From Platycnemis pennipes (taxonomy: Eukaryota; Arthropoda; Insecta; Odonata; Platycnemididae): a stretch of 64,000 nt of DNA. Every line of letters begins with the position of its first letter. The first letter of the stretch is position 1. Of this stretch, positions 12,266 through 21,259 are shown one piece after another. Location of the stretch: positions 106,041,544-106,105,543 of the forward strand of contig OW121852.1 in the NCBI GenBank assembly GCA_933228895.1. The letters are read 5' to 3'. The translations under genes and the position numbers were made by a program. The notes beneath the pieces are model-generated. The model did not search any database, was not told the origin of the DNA, and worked only from the letters and a program-made list of their open reading frames with translations.

Positions 12266-12763
12266 GGGGGGTTATTTTGAAATCTCACCTTTTTAATGAC
12301 TCATTGCGGGAAGGCGGGAGATCCGTTTCGCTCTCTTAATGATCGGCTTTCGAACGGTTCGTGATTTGTCGATAGCTTATGTCGGTAGATCTGTTGCCGA
12401 TCTCGGTGTGCTGAAGTTCTTCACGCTGTTCAAATTCCAAAAACACAATTTAAATCGTTTGTATCTTTCTCGCTCTTGCTTTTTATCCAACTCAAGCTTC
12501 AAGTTGAAACGATGGTGGCTCAATTTCACGTTCTTTATGAAGATGAGATGGGAACTAATGACAGGCGGAGATAATGAAACTGATCAAGAGTCGAAAGATA
12601 CGGATCAGAGCGGATGAATCGGCTAAAAGACCAGCACATGACCGGCAGTTCACCGCTTGAGTTCTGAAGATGGTCACGCCGCACAGTGTAACAAAATCCC
12701 TAAAACGTGAACGAGTTCTCATCACGTTTCTCTTTCTCTCTACAGCTATGCCCTCTTTACGCG

Positions 12764-13015
12764 TCAGCAGATAAACTGAGCGAAACGTGTACTGAAATGC
12801 CTGAAATCTCCTGCAAGCAATATTAATGCGTTCTCAAATGGTCTCAGGTTTCCACGCAAATCTTCCAATGATCGATCCAGAGCCTCGAGCGATGCTTTGT
12901 GCAATATTGTGCATTCATCCCAAGCAATAAGTTGGCATTTCTGAAATATTTCTCCCATGCCGGATGATTTGGATATGTTGCACGTGAGTTTCAATGAATT
13001 GCAGGTTCAATGGGA
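12764..13015 (-). pseudogene. PIF1-like helicase fragment (Helitron-type), broken
   Basis: The minus strand encodes the Walker B neighbourhood of a PIF1-family helicase. LIAWDECT carries the acidic pair, followed by HKASLEALDRSLEDLRGN and ALILLAGDFR, the usual motif III region. Just upstream, in a different frame, PLNLQFIET precedes TCNISKSSGMG, so there is a frameshift near 12990. After GDFR the expected QTLPV-type continuation is lost and the frame runs to a stop. The Walker A region and the rest of the enzyme are absent; a whole enzyme would be several hundred residues longer. Such helicases in arthropod repeats are mostly parts of Helitrons, but no Rep domain or Helitron terminus is visible here. 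It is clearly non-functional. Confidence 0.75.
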
Positions 13016-13067
13016 TGCACATCCCGTATCAAGTATCGATACTTATTGTATTCTTGATATTGCACAA

Positions 13068-13435
13068 ACCTTCATGGGAGTGAACTAAACAACTAACCAA
13101 AGCTTCATGGAAATTGGATGAATGTTGTGGTAATGCATGAAGTTATCAATATTGTATCGATATTGCAACGATACTTTCTTTTAAAAAACTAATAATTTCA
13201 CCTAACTTTTATATTAATAATGTATCAATTTTACCGATATTTTATCCATATTATATCGATGCAGTATCGATATTGAATTATCAATGTCGTATAAACCTTT
13301 GCGGGAGCGTGCTCAACAACTTTCCAAAGTTTCGTGGCGATCCAATGAATGGTGTAGTAATGCATAAAGGACAAACTCATTACATATTTTCGATACAGTA
13401 TCGATATTGTAGCGATACTTTCTTTTAAAAAAATC
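13068..13435. repeat. Two diverged direct copies of an ATCGATA-rich unit
   Basis: The segment 13068-13190 resembles 13289-13435. Both run through an ACAACTttCCAAAG-type stretch and GTAATGCAT, then an array of TATCGATATTG motifs, and end in CGATACTTTCTTTTAAAAAA. Unit spacing is about 230 bp. The repeated TATCGATA palindromes may be subterminal binding sites of a transposon, but I cannot show that. Confidence 0.6.
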
Positions 13436-13631
13436 TGTTCGCGAATTCAGCATCAGCGACCCCGAAAACCCTGATATGCAAATTTTCACATTAATTGGGA
13501 ATATTTTACTTACGATGATCACGTTTTCGGGATTATGATACACTGTGCGCCGCCTGGGTGGCGGAGTTTAACTACGAAAAAGTGACATTTTATGATTTTC
13601 TCACTAAAGTGAGATTACAAAATAACCCCCC

Positions 13632-14927
13632 AGGTTGAGAAGGAAGGTTCGCAACAATTACTTTTCAGTATTACTCTGATGATCCTTTTTAGCAGAGATT
13701 CAATGATTTTTTTTTACCTTCTCCCACACACCCTCGAAATTATTTGAAGGGTAGTAGGCAGGTGTTGCTGTGGAGGGACACAGGTCGTTCCCGTAAACTA
13801 GGAAGGGGGAGGGGCGGGAGGAAGAGAAGTCCTTGAAGTTGAGAAGGGAAGGAGCAGAGAGGTGGGTGTGGCCGACGAAAACACGGAAAGCGAGCGTACA
13901 GGGGAGACGAAATGAATGGGCAAGGAGGTTAGAGAGTGAGGCAAGGAGGACAGTTGAGAAAGTTCTCGGGCTGAGGAAGGCACCTGCGCGGAGGAGCAGT
14001 GATGAAAAGGTGCGGCGCTGAGAGATGTGGGCGTAATTCGGAGAGTTGGCCGAGGGGGCGAGCGGGAAAAATACCCGGGATTATCATCATTACGGGTGAG
14101 CGGCAGAGGAATAAAGGGGAGACTGAGGCTGAGAGTATAGCATGGAGAATAATTAGAGTAAGGAATGAAAGCCGGATTTTAAAGCAAGGGGAATGAAACC
14201 TCATTGTTTCCTTCCTAGAAAATAATAATGGACCGAAAGAACATTCAGTGGAAACTGGTGAGCGAGAAATGAACAGTGTCATGCCGTGTTAGTTAAGCCC
14301 GAATCACATGATCGCCCCTTTACAGGGATCATTTAACCTATATTTTTCAGGGACCGCAAAAATGATAGCTCAAGCTATCATTTCGCCGCTCACACGATCA
14401 TGTTCACCGTCCCTTCTCTTGAGTTCTCCAATTCCATAACCTTTGTGTATTTATTTGGTCGTCAATAACAACAAAACATAAATAAACATTACCATGACAT
14501 CTGTGAATATTGGAATGGCGGTCCAGTGCCAAGGAATACATAGGTATGGCATTAATCCTATTAATTAAAATTTGTGTAGGAATACATTTCTACTCGCGAG
14601 ATATTATCTTTTAATACGGTAAGCTACTCCGCTCTTTCCGAGCGTGCGCCACGATTGGATAAATGACGGAAGAACCTAAGACCAGAGGGACGGAAAAAAG
14701 GACGTGCTCAAATGACGAAAAAAGGGATAGCGATCCCTATCATTGCCACTATCCCTGAAGTGATCAAGTCAGACGATCATTTTTAAGCTATCATTCAAAA
14801 AGCTACCATTCATTAATTCAACTCCCCAAGGCAAATTACGCGTTAAAATAATGTTTTCATGACATTATAAAGAAGAAATAGGTACCTCACAGCAATACTA
14901 TCAACTAAAGCGCATGGTTAATATAAA
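13632..14927. other. Unique sequence with a GATC/ATCATT inverted-motif cluster
   Basis: From 13800 to 14280 the plus strand is purine-rich and opens meaningless frames on both strands. From about 14285 to 14815 there are many short inverted motifs: AAATGATAGCT/AGCTATCATTT around 14360, and GGGATAGCGATCCC near 14730. GATCGC-type ends near 14310 and GATCAC-type ends near 14765 face each other. This may be a decayed MITE, but I cannot fix its ends. Confidence 0.35.
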
Positions 14928-14993
14928 ATTAGATTGAAGGTTTCGCGGCGAGTTGGCGACCAATATTAGATTGAAGGTTTCGCGGCGAGTTGG
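14928..14993. repeat. Tandem duplication, 29 bp identical, period 37 bp
   Basis: Positions 14928-14956 and 14965-14993 carry the same 29 bases, including GGTTTCGCGGCGAGTTGG, separated by CGACCAAT. Nearby (15045-15079) the words CAAACTTTTGACAAA occur twice. These are simple local duplications. Confidence 0.85.
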
Positions 14994-15185
14994 TTTGATT
15001 TTCTCGGCACGGTTCCGGGTTCATTTTAGCTTTAGTGAGCTTGATGACAAACTTTTGACAAAAGCAAACTTTTGACAAAGGTGTGCCGATACTTCTCTCA
15101 GCAGATCAGGGAAGCCATACAAATTCAGAAAACAATGTAGAATATCAACTGAGAGGACGTATTCACAGCGCCTGGAAAAGACTCA

Positions 15186-15300
15186 TTAACCCTTTCGCGC
15201 CGAACGTCGGTCATGGCCGACGCAGATTTTTGTACGCTAAAGACCGAGCGTCGGTCATGACCGACGTGGATCTTTCGACCCAAAAGACCGAATTTTTGAT
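15186..15300. repeat. TTAACCCTTT-led repeat with doubled GTCGGTCATG motif
   Basis: The segment starts TTAACCCTTTCGCGCC and carries two copies of GTCGGTCATGnCCGACG (about 15205 and 15250), each itself an imperfect palindrome. A TTAACCC start is what piggyBac-like elements show at their TTAA target, so this could be one terminus of such an element. I found no matching opposite end, so the assignment is only a suggestion. Confidence 0.35.
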
Positions 15301-16746
15301 TCGAAGGAGTTTGAAAGGAGGGCTAAGCAATTCCTTTTCATGAAGAAGTAAGGCGCTGAAACTGAAGATGCGGACGAAGACTCTAGTTAATGATGTTTAA
15401 TGTGGAAGGTCGCCGAGTAGGAATTTTACGAAGAAAAATTAATTACATCACATAGATGAATAAATCTCACTAGTAAAGAAAAAATAAAGTTTTAATCTAG
15501 GACGTTTGGGTTCTTACCCTTGATATTTTTTAACAATTGAAGTCGCTTCTAGATTATTTTACTGCCTTTTCGATAACTACTCCAAACTGTTAGTCATAAC
15601 GTAGCATTTAATACGTATGTACTCGCGAACATTTTATTTTGGCATTAATACACGTTTCCTGTTTGAATGCCAATCTAAATGAATCGATGAAAATAATAAT
15701 TTCTTTACTTAAATATAATATTTTCACATGGTTCGCTAATGATGAACTGTCTGCTGCGGAATTCTGAATTCCCATCATTCCCTCGTCTGATTCGACGTTG
15801 CCAAATGCACCTCAAAACTTCGCGCGCGATATTTGAAAATTTAAGGAATATTTTATTTTTTTCTTATATACGGAGGAAATTAGTCGATACCACTGGTTGA
15901 TTTTCTCAGAATAAAAATTGTTGGCTAATATTCACATCATTTCAGTTTTTGGTGAAAATCTGTTTGGTAGAAACGTAAATAACGCATAATTGACCCTTAT
16001 GAAGAGGGGTGAGCCATAAGGCCCCATGTTAAAAAAACCTTAAATACCTCAAAAAATACATTGAAAACCCCAAACATTTTTCTCGTAGAATTTTAGATAA
16101 TCATTAAAGGAACAAATGTTGCAATTATGAAGAAAATCTATACACTTGTAAATTTCGAACCAGCCACCTTAGAGAGACAGCCAATCAGAGCGCAGCACCC
16201 AGACAGCCTGCAGTATACAAACGAGGCAGAAACCACATGCCGGCACCTTCAACCTGAATACGCTGACAGGAGAGTCAGCAAAATCGTTGTCATCAAACTA
16301 ACTAACGTGGAAGGAATCCCGGAATCATGCAGAGTCCATAAAACACCAACATATTTGGGATTAACGATTTAAAAAATTAACCATTAAAATTAATCGTTAA
16401 AAATGTAGTTAACTATTTAATTTAATCGTTACTTTTTTGAAGAGTTGACTTTAATTTTTTAATTAAATATATATAATAACTAATTATACACAACTATAAA
16501 AAATAACTCCATATAATTTTTTTCGTTACTTTTTGGCAAATGTCTACCTGTTCGAATTTTTGTCGCAAAGCTAGCTCAACAGACAAATGGGAAAATAAAA
16601 CAGTAGGTATCTAAGAATGCAATGAATAGGCCGAGGTGAATACATCCAAACAAAAGCGGGGAGGAGGGGAGTGACCGCCAAAGTTTTAAGAACACACCCT
16701 CAGACAAGAAAATACGAAACCACGCAGAGACAATGTCCTGGAGGGT
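15301..16746. other. AT-rich sequence with no recognised gene
   Basis: An 81-codon frame at 16127-16372 is open but matches nothing I recognise. Around 16370-16460 there are clustered TTAATCGTTAA words of unknown meaning. Nothing else is supported. Confidence 0.4.
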
Positions 16747-16846
16747 TCGCATGCCTTACTCGGCGACATCATATCGTCAGTATTACATAGTGGAAGCCGA
16801 GAAAGAAGGGTCAACTAAAAATCTATGACGGATAACGAGAAGGAGT

Positions 16847-16909
16847 GGTTCATTCAAACTAACGTATCTGCCACAATGCGCCAATCTACCTACGTATGCC
16901 TTATTTGGC
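16847..16909 (+). repeat. Dispersed 60 bp repeat, copy 1
   Basis: This stretch (TTCATTCAAACTAACGTATC, then CACAATGCGCCAATCTAC) recurs almost unchanged at 18973-19031 in the same orientation. Here a CTAC word is duplicated. Part of it, ATGCCTTAnnnGGCGACATC, is also seen about 145 bp upstream near 16752. The two copies sit on either side of the hAT element and a LINE remnant. Confidence 0.7.
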
Positions 16910-16971
16910 GACATCGCGTCGTACATACATGAGCTTCCAGTAAATCGTGAAAGAGGGTGCGCAGGCACACC

Positions 16972-17810
16972 TAGGCTTGTGCGATGATCGATTTTGGTCA
17001 ACTATATTCGATGAAATAATTTCATCGAAATGCTTCGATGACGATGGCTGTCATCGATCATCGAATAGAGTGTACACGATGATCGATGACTGTCGATGAT
17101 CGATGAATTACGATGATCGATGAATTACGATATCCGTTGAATTACGATGATCGATGAATTACGATGATCGATGAATTACGATGATTGATGACTATCAATG
17201 ATCGATGCAGATGTCTCGGTTGGCAGTTTGTGGCTATTAAGTGAAGATTGAGTTGGGTCAAACTTAATTGAGAAGGACAAGGCCTATTTATTAAAGAGCG
17301 AAACAAGCACCAAGTTACAAATTAAGCAACAACTCTTTGTCGTGGCATAATACAATTCTCATATTTTCATCGGTGAGTACAAGTCGGTCGTCCAACACAA
17401 CGTTCCCTTCATCGCTGAAGAACCGCTCTGACGACGTTGAAGTGGCGGAAATACAGAGAGGTATTTCCTCGCGTACTTCTGAAGGCGGGGATACACATCC
17501 TTCCTGTCCCTATACCAAATGTAGGACGTCCGAAGATTTGGATAAAGCTGGGACCTCCTCGTACTTTTTGAGCTTCACCAGGAAGGGGTCGTCAGCAGTG
17601 GTAGCGTTTCTCGTGTCAGCAGCACATCACGACTCATCGACATCAACTCATCGACATCGATGATTCGCATCGACTCATCGACATCGATGATTCTCATCGA
17701 CTCATCGACATCGATGATTCTCATCGACTCATCGACATCGATGACATTCATCGTCATCGATTTCAGTCATCGACAATGACTTCGATTAATCGACTCATCG
17801 CACAAGTCTA
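16972..17810 (-). mobile_element. hAT DNA transposon, 839 bp, internally deleted
   Basis: The element is flanked by perfect 8 bp target duplications GGCACACC (16964-16971 and 17811-17818). Its ends are inverted repeats: TAGGCTTGTGCGATGA on the left, and on the right, read inward, TAGACTTGTGCGATGA. Both subterminal regions are packed with CATCGATGA-type words (about 17000-17215 and 17635-17790), partly in tandem. The centre encodes, on the minus strand, the C-terminal end of a hAT transposase. Eight-bp duplications, short inverted ends and this domain together define the hAT superfamily. Most of the transposase (zinc finger, catalytic core) is deleted, so any movement would have needed a full-length relative. 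Confidence 0.92.
17330..17610 (-). pseudogene. hAT transposase C-terminal dimerisation domain, frameshifted
   Basis: The minus strand reads DPFLVKLKKYEEVPAL, then in a shifted frame YPRLQKYARKYL, then in another frame ATSTSSERFFSDEGNVV followed by LTDENM. These correspond, in order, to the pre-dimerisation segment, the tryptophan/tyrosine-rich loop and the S-ERxFS-xxGNxV core of the hAT family dimerisation domain (Pfam PF05699). At least two frame changes and one stop separate the pieces, so no protein can be made. The plus-strand 108-codon frame over the same interval is only a shadow of this coding remnant. Confidence 0.88.
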
Positions 17811-17875
17811 GGCACACCCCCAGCATCTACTGTAACGCTATGTAACTAAGCCGTTCCCGCCGCAATTTTACAATT

Positions 17876-18112
17876 GTGAAGAGATACTTCACATCGCAAT
17901 GTGAGGACCGATATCAAAAACTAACCTTAAAAGTACTTTCTACCGCTCAGAATAATATTTTGCGGGAAATTACAGGCGCACCATGGTTCTTCAGATATTC
18001 TTACTTTCACGACAACTTAAAAATCCCGGAATTGGAACTCCACCTCAGAAAAACCACCGAATCCTTTCAGCAGAAACTTTTAAACCTCACCAACAACACT
18101 CGGGACACTTAA
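17876..18112 (+). pseudogene. Jockey-like LINE reverse transcriptase C-terminal fragment
   Basis: The 78-codon frame contains NNILREITGAPWFFR, followed by HDNLKIPELE. This matches the pattern at the C-terminus of Jockey-clade reverse transcriptases (an N-K-xLR-ITGAPWxxR block and an H-DL-IP block). The upstream palm domain is missing and the element is truncated just after the hAT insertion at 17818. No poly(A) tail was identified downstream. It is a dead remnant; related LINE clades share this region, so the clade is only probable. Confidence 0.7.
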
Positions 18113-18716
18113 TGGAATCACAACGAAAATCCCCACTTCAATTGTTTTAAAACAAATGGATACGGTTGGAAGAAACCGCAATGACAGTTTTCAGTGTTTG
18201 CTTTGTTTGTCAAAACAAAAAACCATCAAGTCCTCTATCGCCACAGCTTCCAATTTGCCAAAGCAAATTAAAAAGTAACTTTTAACGTAAAGTCAGGTGA
18301 TCGGGCGAAATGTTCATGCGAGAGAGTTTCGACCCAGGGACGTTGCTTGGAAACTGATAAAATACCAGCGGTAACAAATAATTTCGATGAATTAGTGTAT
18401 TGTAAATTTTCAGGAGCATGTTATAATCACCCGAACATTTCGGCAGATACTTACAATTATATGATTGCAGAGCTTAAGTTCTTTTTTCTCTTGCTATTAG
18501 TTTTTTTCCGAAAAAGCACAGCGCTGGAAAATCACGGCACCAGGCAAATTGGAACAAATGTTGTACGTGCGTCGGGACTGCGTGGCCAAAGATACGGAAA
18601 CAAAAAATCACGATCACACTTCATGCTCTTCCGTTAATTTCGTACACAAAAGATGAAAGGTCGTGCGGACGTATTTCCACCATGTACTGATTACGTGATT
18701 TAGGTAAATAACGTAA
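18113..18716. other. Unique sequence with no recognised gene
   Basis: A 96-codon plus frame (18347-18637) is open but resembles nothing known to me. A GAGTTTCGACCCAGGGACG word near 18325 resembles a reversed tRNA B box and may be a SINE scrap. Confidence 0.35.
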
Positions 18717-18782
18717 TTAACTATTTTACGTATTAATTACGTATTTTTAGCAAATTACGTAATTAGTACGTAAAATAGTTAA
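18717..18782. repeat. 27 bp-arm palindrome, one mismatch
   Basis: Positions 18717-18743 (TTAACTATTTTACGTATTAA and onward) and 18756-18782 are reverse complements with one mismatch, around a 12 nt AT-rich loop. TACGTAATTA words also occur just upstream. It could be a minimal fold-back element. No target duplication was identified. Confidence 0.8.
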
Positions 18783-18859
18783 AATGCATCCCGGGAAAAC
18801 AGATTCAAAAAATGTAAAACCAGGGACAGTCGCACAACGAAACTGCGATGAAAAAATAA

Positions 18860-18935
18860 TTGTAGACGGAGAGTCTCGAACCAGGGACGTCGACATTGTC
18901 TGCACTGATTATTAGCTTTATATTGGCAATAAAAT
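18860..18935 (-). mobile_element. tRNA-like SINE scrap
   Basis: The minus strand contains CCCTGGTTCGAGACTCTCCG, a B-box-like GGTTCGAGACTC, followed by an A/T-rich run. An A box is not clear. This is probably a truncated tRNA-derived SINE. Confidence 0.4.
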
Positions 18936-18972
18936 ATTTCAAACTCGTTTTTTGACGAAGTTACTAGATACT

Positions 18973-19031
18973 GGTTCATTCAAACTAACGTATTTGCCAC
19001 AATGCGCCAATCTACGTATGCCTTATTTGGC
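18973..19031 (+). repeat. Dispersed 60 bp repeat, copy 2
   Basis: This is the second copy of the repeat at 16847-16909, same orientation, with one substitution and without the extra CTAC. Its function is unknown. Confidence 0.7.
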
Positions 19032-19364
19032 ATATGTGGGGTGATTCGTAAATAACTAATCAAGGACTACCTGCCTGCCAAATTTCGTCAAAATCCTAGA
19101 CCCGAAACTCGGGCACTCCCCTTGTCAATCTTGCCCCAAAAAAGATGTTTTATTTTCATTATTATTATTTGGCAATCCGGAGGACTCTAGTTATACTTAA
19201 TTGAAATGCGGTCCTAGCATTTTTATGATGTTCCTGAAAAATTATTTCGATATACACACATGATCCAATCTTAGCTCTCCAGCCACCTTAAGCCCATTAC
19301 GATGTCTTCTACTCCATCTTCCTACATAATGTCTTAGTTTTTCATTTTCCCAGTCATGTTTTGT

Positions 19365-19425
19365 TTGTTGATTCACCCCCTGCCACACATCCTCTAGCTT
19401 GTTTTCAGGTTACTCTGTAGATAAA
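19365..19425 (+). mobile_element. Decayed 3' end of CR1/L2-like LINE
   Basis: The words TTCACCCCCTGCCACACATC and CTCTGTAGAT, in that order, match the 3' terminus of the LINE copies ending at 42893 and 58469. The GTAGAT tail is reduced to one unit. No coding part is recognisable upstream. Confidence 0.45.
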
Positions 19426-19429
19426 GAGA

Positions 19430-21250
19430 GCGGGAAGGTTGACGAAAATGCCGAGGGCTTGGTGGTGCTGGTGTTAGGGCGGGGGCGCGAATGTAAGGCA
19501 AAGCAGGGCCTACGGGAAGGAAATAACAGTAATAACAAAGTCTGTTTCCCTCGTCCACGGAGATAATTAAGCCGAGGTGTTCGGGGTCTGTTGGACGGAG
19601 GGAAATGCAGGAATGGGACGAGGATGGAGGGGAAAGCCTCTCGCGCGGAGCAAGGATGCTGCGTCTCTGGGAAGTGGTTAATTTGCTTAGCGGTTGCCTT
19701 TTACAGGGACGCCAATCCCCTCTCTCCCCCGTCTCTGCTTTTCCCTGCCCCTCGTTACCATCCTGGTCTCAATTGGCGGCGCCGTGAGATTTAGAAATCA
19801 TTATACTTTCGCGGGCCGGCGGTTCTGATTATGCAAATGTGCAGCCGCATCGGTTGTAGAGGGGATGTAGGAATCGCTTCCTTTCGTCGCGTCACGGCTC
19901 CCAGCATTGCGGCAAAGGAACCTTCGATCCGTATAGTCCATATAGGGGATCTCCTATTCAAATGGTATAGCCGTCATCAAATGCAGTACCACGAGTTATA
20001 CCGCAATATTCCTCCCAATCTATTACCATACAGAAAATTAAGCTACCTATAGAGTACGTACCATTTCTAATCCTACTCTCTCTCCTTTAATTTTCTGTAT
20101 TTCTTAATATTTCTAAAACCAAGAAGGGTTACAACGAAGAGGCATACTCACTTTTAAAACGCTCATTTTCAACAAGTTATTCTCGCTCCAAAAGTTCCAA
20201 AAAGTTATTCTCCCTCCAAAAGTTCCAACAAGTCATCCTTCTTCAGACAGTCTTCCTCTTCTACGTTCAATTCCACGACGATAGCTGGATATAAGAGCAC
20301 TATATGATTCCAAGACGATGGATGGATACTTGCGATAAATGAAGCACGGTCAAGAATCTTGAATATTATCGCAGGCCGAGCGTCTGAACAAGAAAGATGA
20401 TGATGATTGGAACCCCGTGGCTCGCGGACTGCGAAGTCTGCCTTTCGCTCCACGACTGTGAACAGTGGGCGCTAGAAAGGGCCCAACAATGTGTTGAAGA
20501 ATGGAAATCAACTTTGTAATGCTCCGTTTCCACTGCTAGTGTAGGAACGAACATAGCTACGCGCTGAAAAGGGGGCCCTTGGTGGCCAACCTAACGGCGT
20601 TGCATGTTGCCTTGAGCCGTGAAGATCGCAAACGTTTGCCAAGTTTTAAACATCTAGTTGGAATTGGACTGCAAGATAAATCCGCCTATGATTCGGCTTA
20701 TTATGTCGCTATCTTATAATTTTTATTTGGCGCCCAATTGAAGAGAATCACGCGAGAAGGTTTAATCTAAACTATTGGTGTAGTTGTTTTGGTACCTCTG
20801 CCGACCGTAGCCCGTTACTCCCCTGATCCCCTTCTCGTTACCCTTTCCTTGCCCACCTTCCCCTTCTTTCCCCATTCCCTCGCGCGTGTGAGTCCCTTAG
20901 TAACCATAGCGATTACAAAAATATTCTAACATTGAGAATATTTTCTTAAACCCTGTAAGTTTCCAGCCTTGACCGTTAGATGGCCGTAGTTCCGACTCAC
21001 TCAAGTAAGAAAATCCTCTAAAATCTAGAATATCGTCTTAGATGACAGTTGTAAGAATGTTTTCCTCTTAATTTAAGAATAATGTTTTTCATTGAACTAC
21101 GCTGAGAATTTCCGGATAGTTCAGAAAACTACATGAATAAGTCTTATTTCGGAACTGAATACTACACAATGAAGAGTAGTGGTGTTTGTTAAAAGATTCT
21201 TTGATAGGTGTAAAATAGCGTCATGTTTATCAAAACATTTTATAGCTTGC
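19430..21250. other. Unique sequence with a 28 bp tandem duplication
   Basis: The part 19440-19800 is GC-richer than average but shows no recognisable exon. At about 20170-20230 the unit AGTTATTCTCnCTCCAAAAG is repeated in tandem with a period near 36 bp. The rest is unremarkable. Confidence 0.45.
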
Positions 21251-21259
21251 TTCCTTTGG

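Larger units (their letters stand above)
12266..13631. mobile_element. 1.37 kb element with GGGGGGTT inverted termini
   Basis: The left end, GGGGGGTTATTTTGAAATCT followed by CAC, matches the reverse complement of the right end with one mismatch in 23 bases. A looser match continues inward. Two smaller elements at 57.1 and 61.5 kb begin with a related GGGGGGTTGTGTTTGAAA-type terminus. This copy contains a broken helicase fragment (about 12764-13015) and a duplicated AT-rich segment. No target-site duplication is obvious, so I do not assign a superfamily. The helicase piece might be cargo, part of the original element, or a separate Helitron fragment inserted later. Confidence 0.55.

Noticed and set aside
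12339..12617. 92-codon plus-strand frame as a gene
   Set aside because: It lies inside the G6-terminus element, has no recognisable motif and no relation to the helicase fragment, which is on the other strand.
17030..17215. CRISPR array or satellite
   Set aside because: The repeated CGATGATCGATGAATTA words are irregular, lie just inside hAT termini and have no spacers of uniform length.
17337..17663. 108-codon plus-strand frame as a gene
   Set aside because: It is the antisense shadow of the minus-strand hAT transposase remnant.
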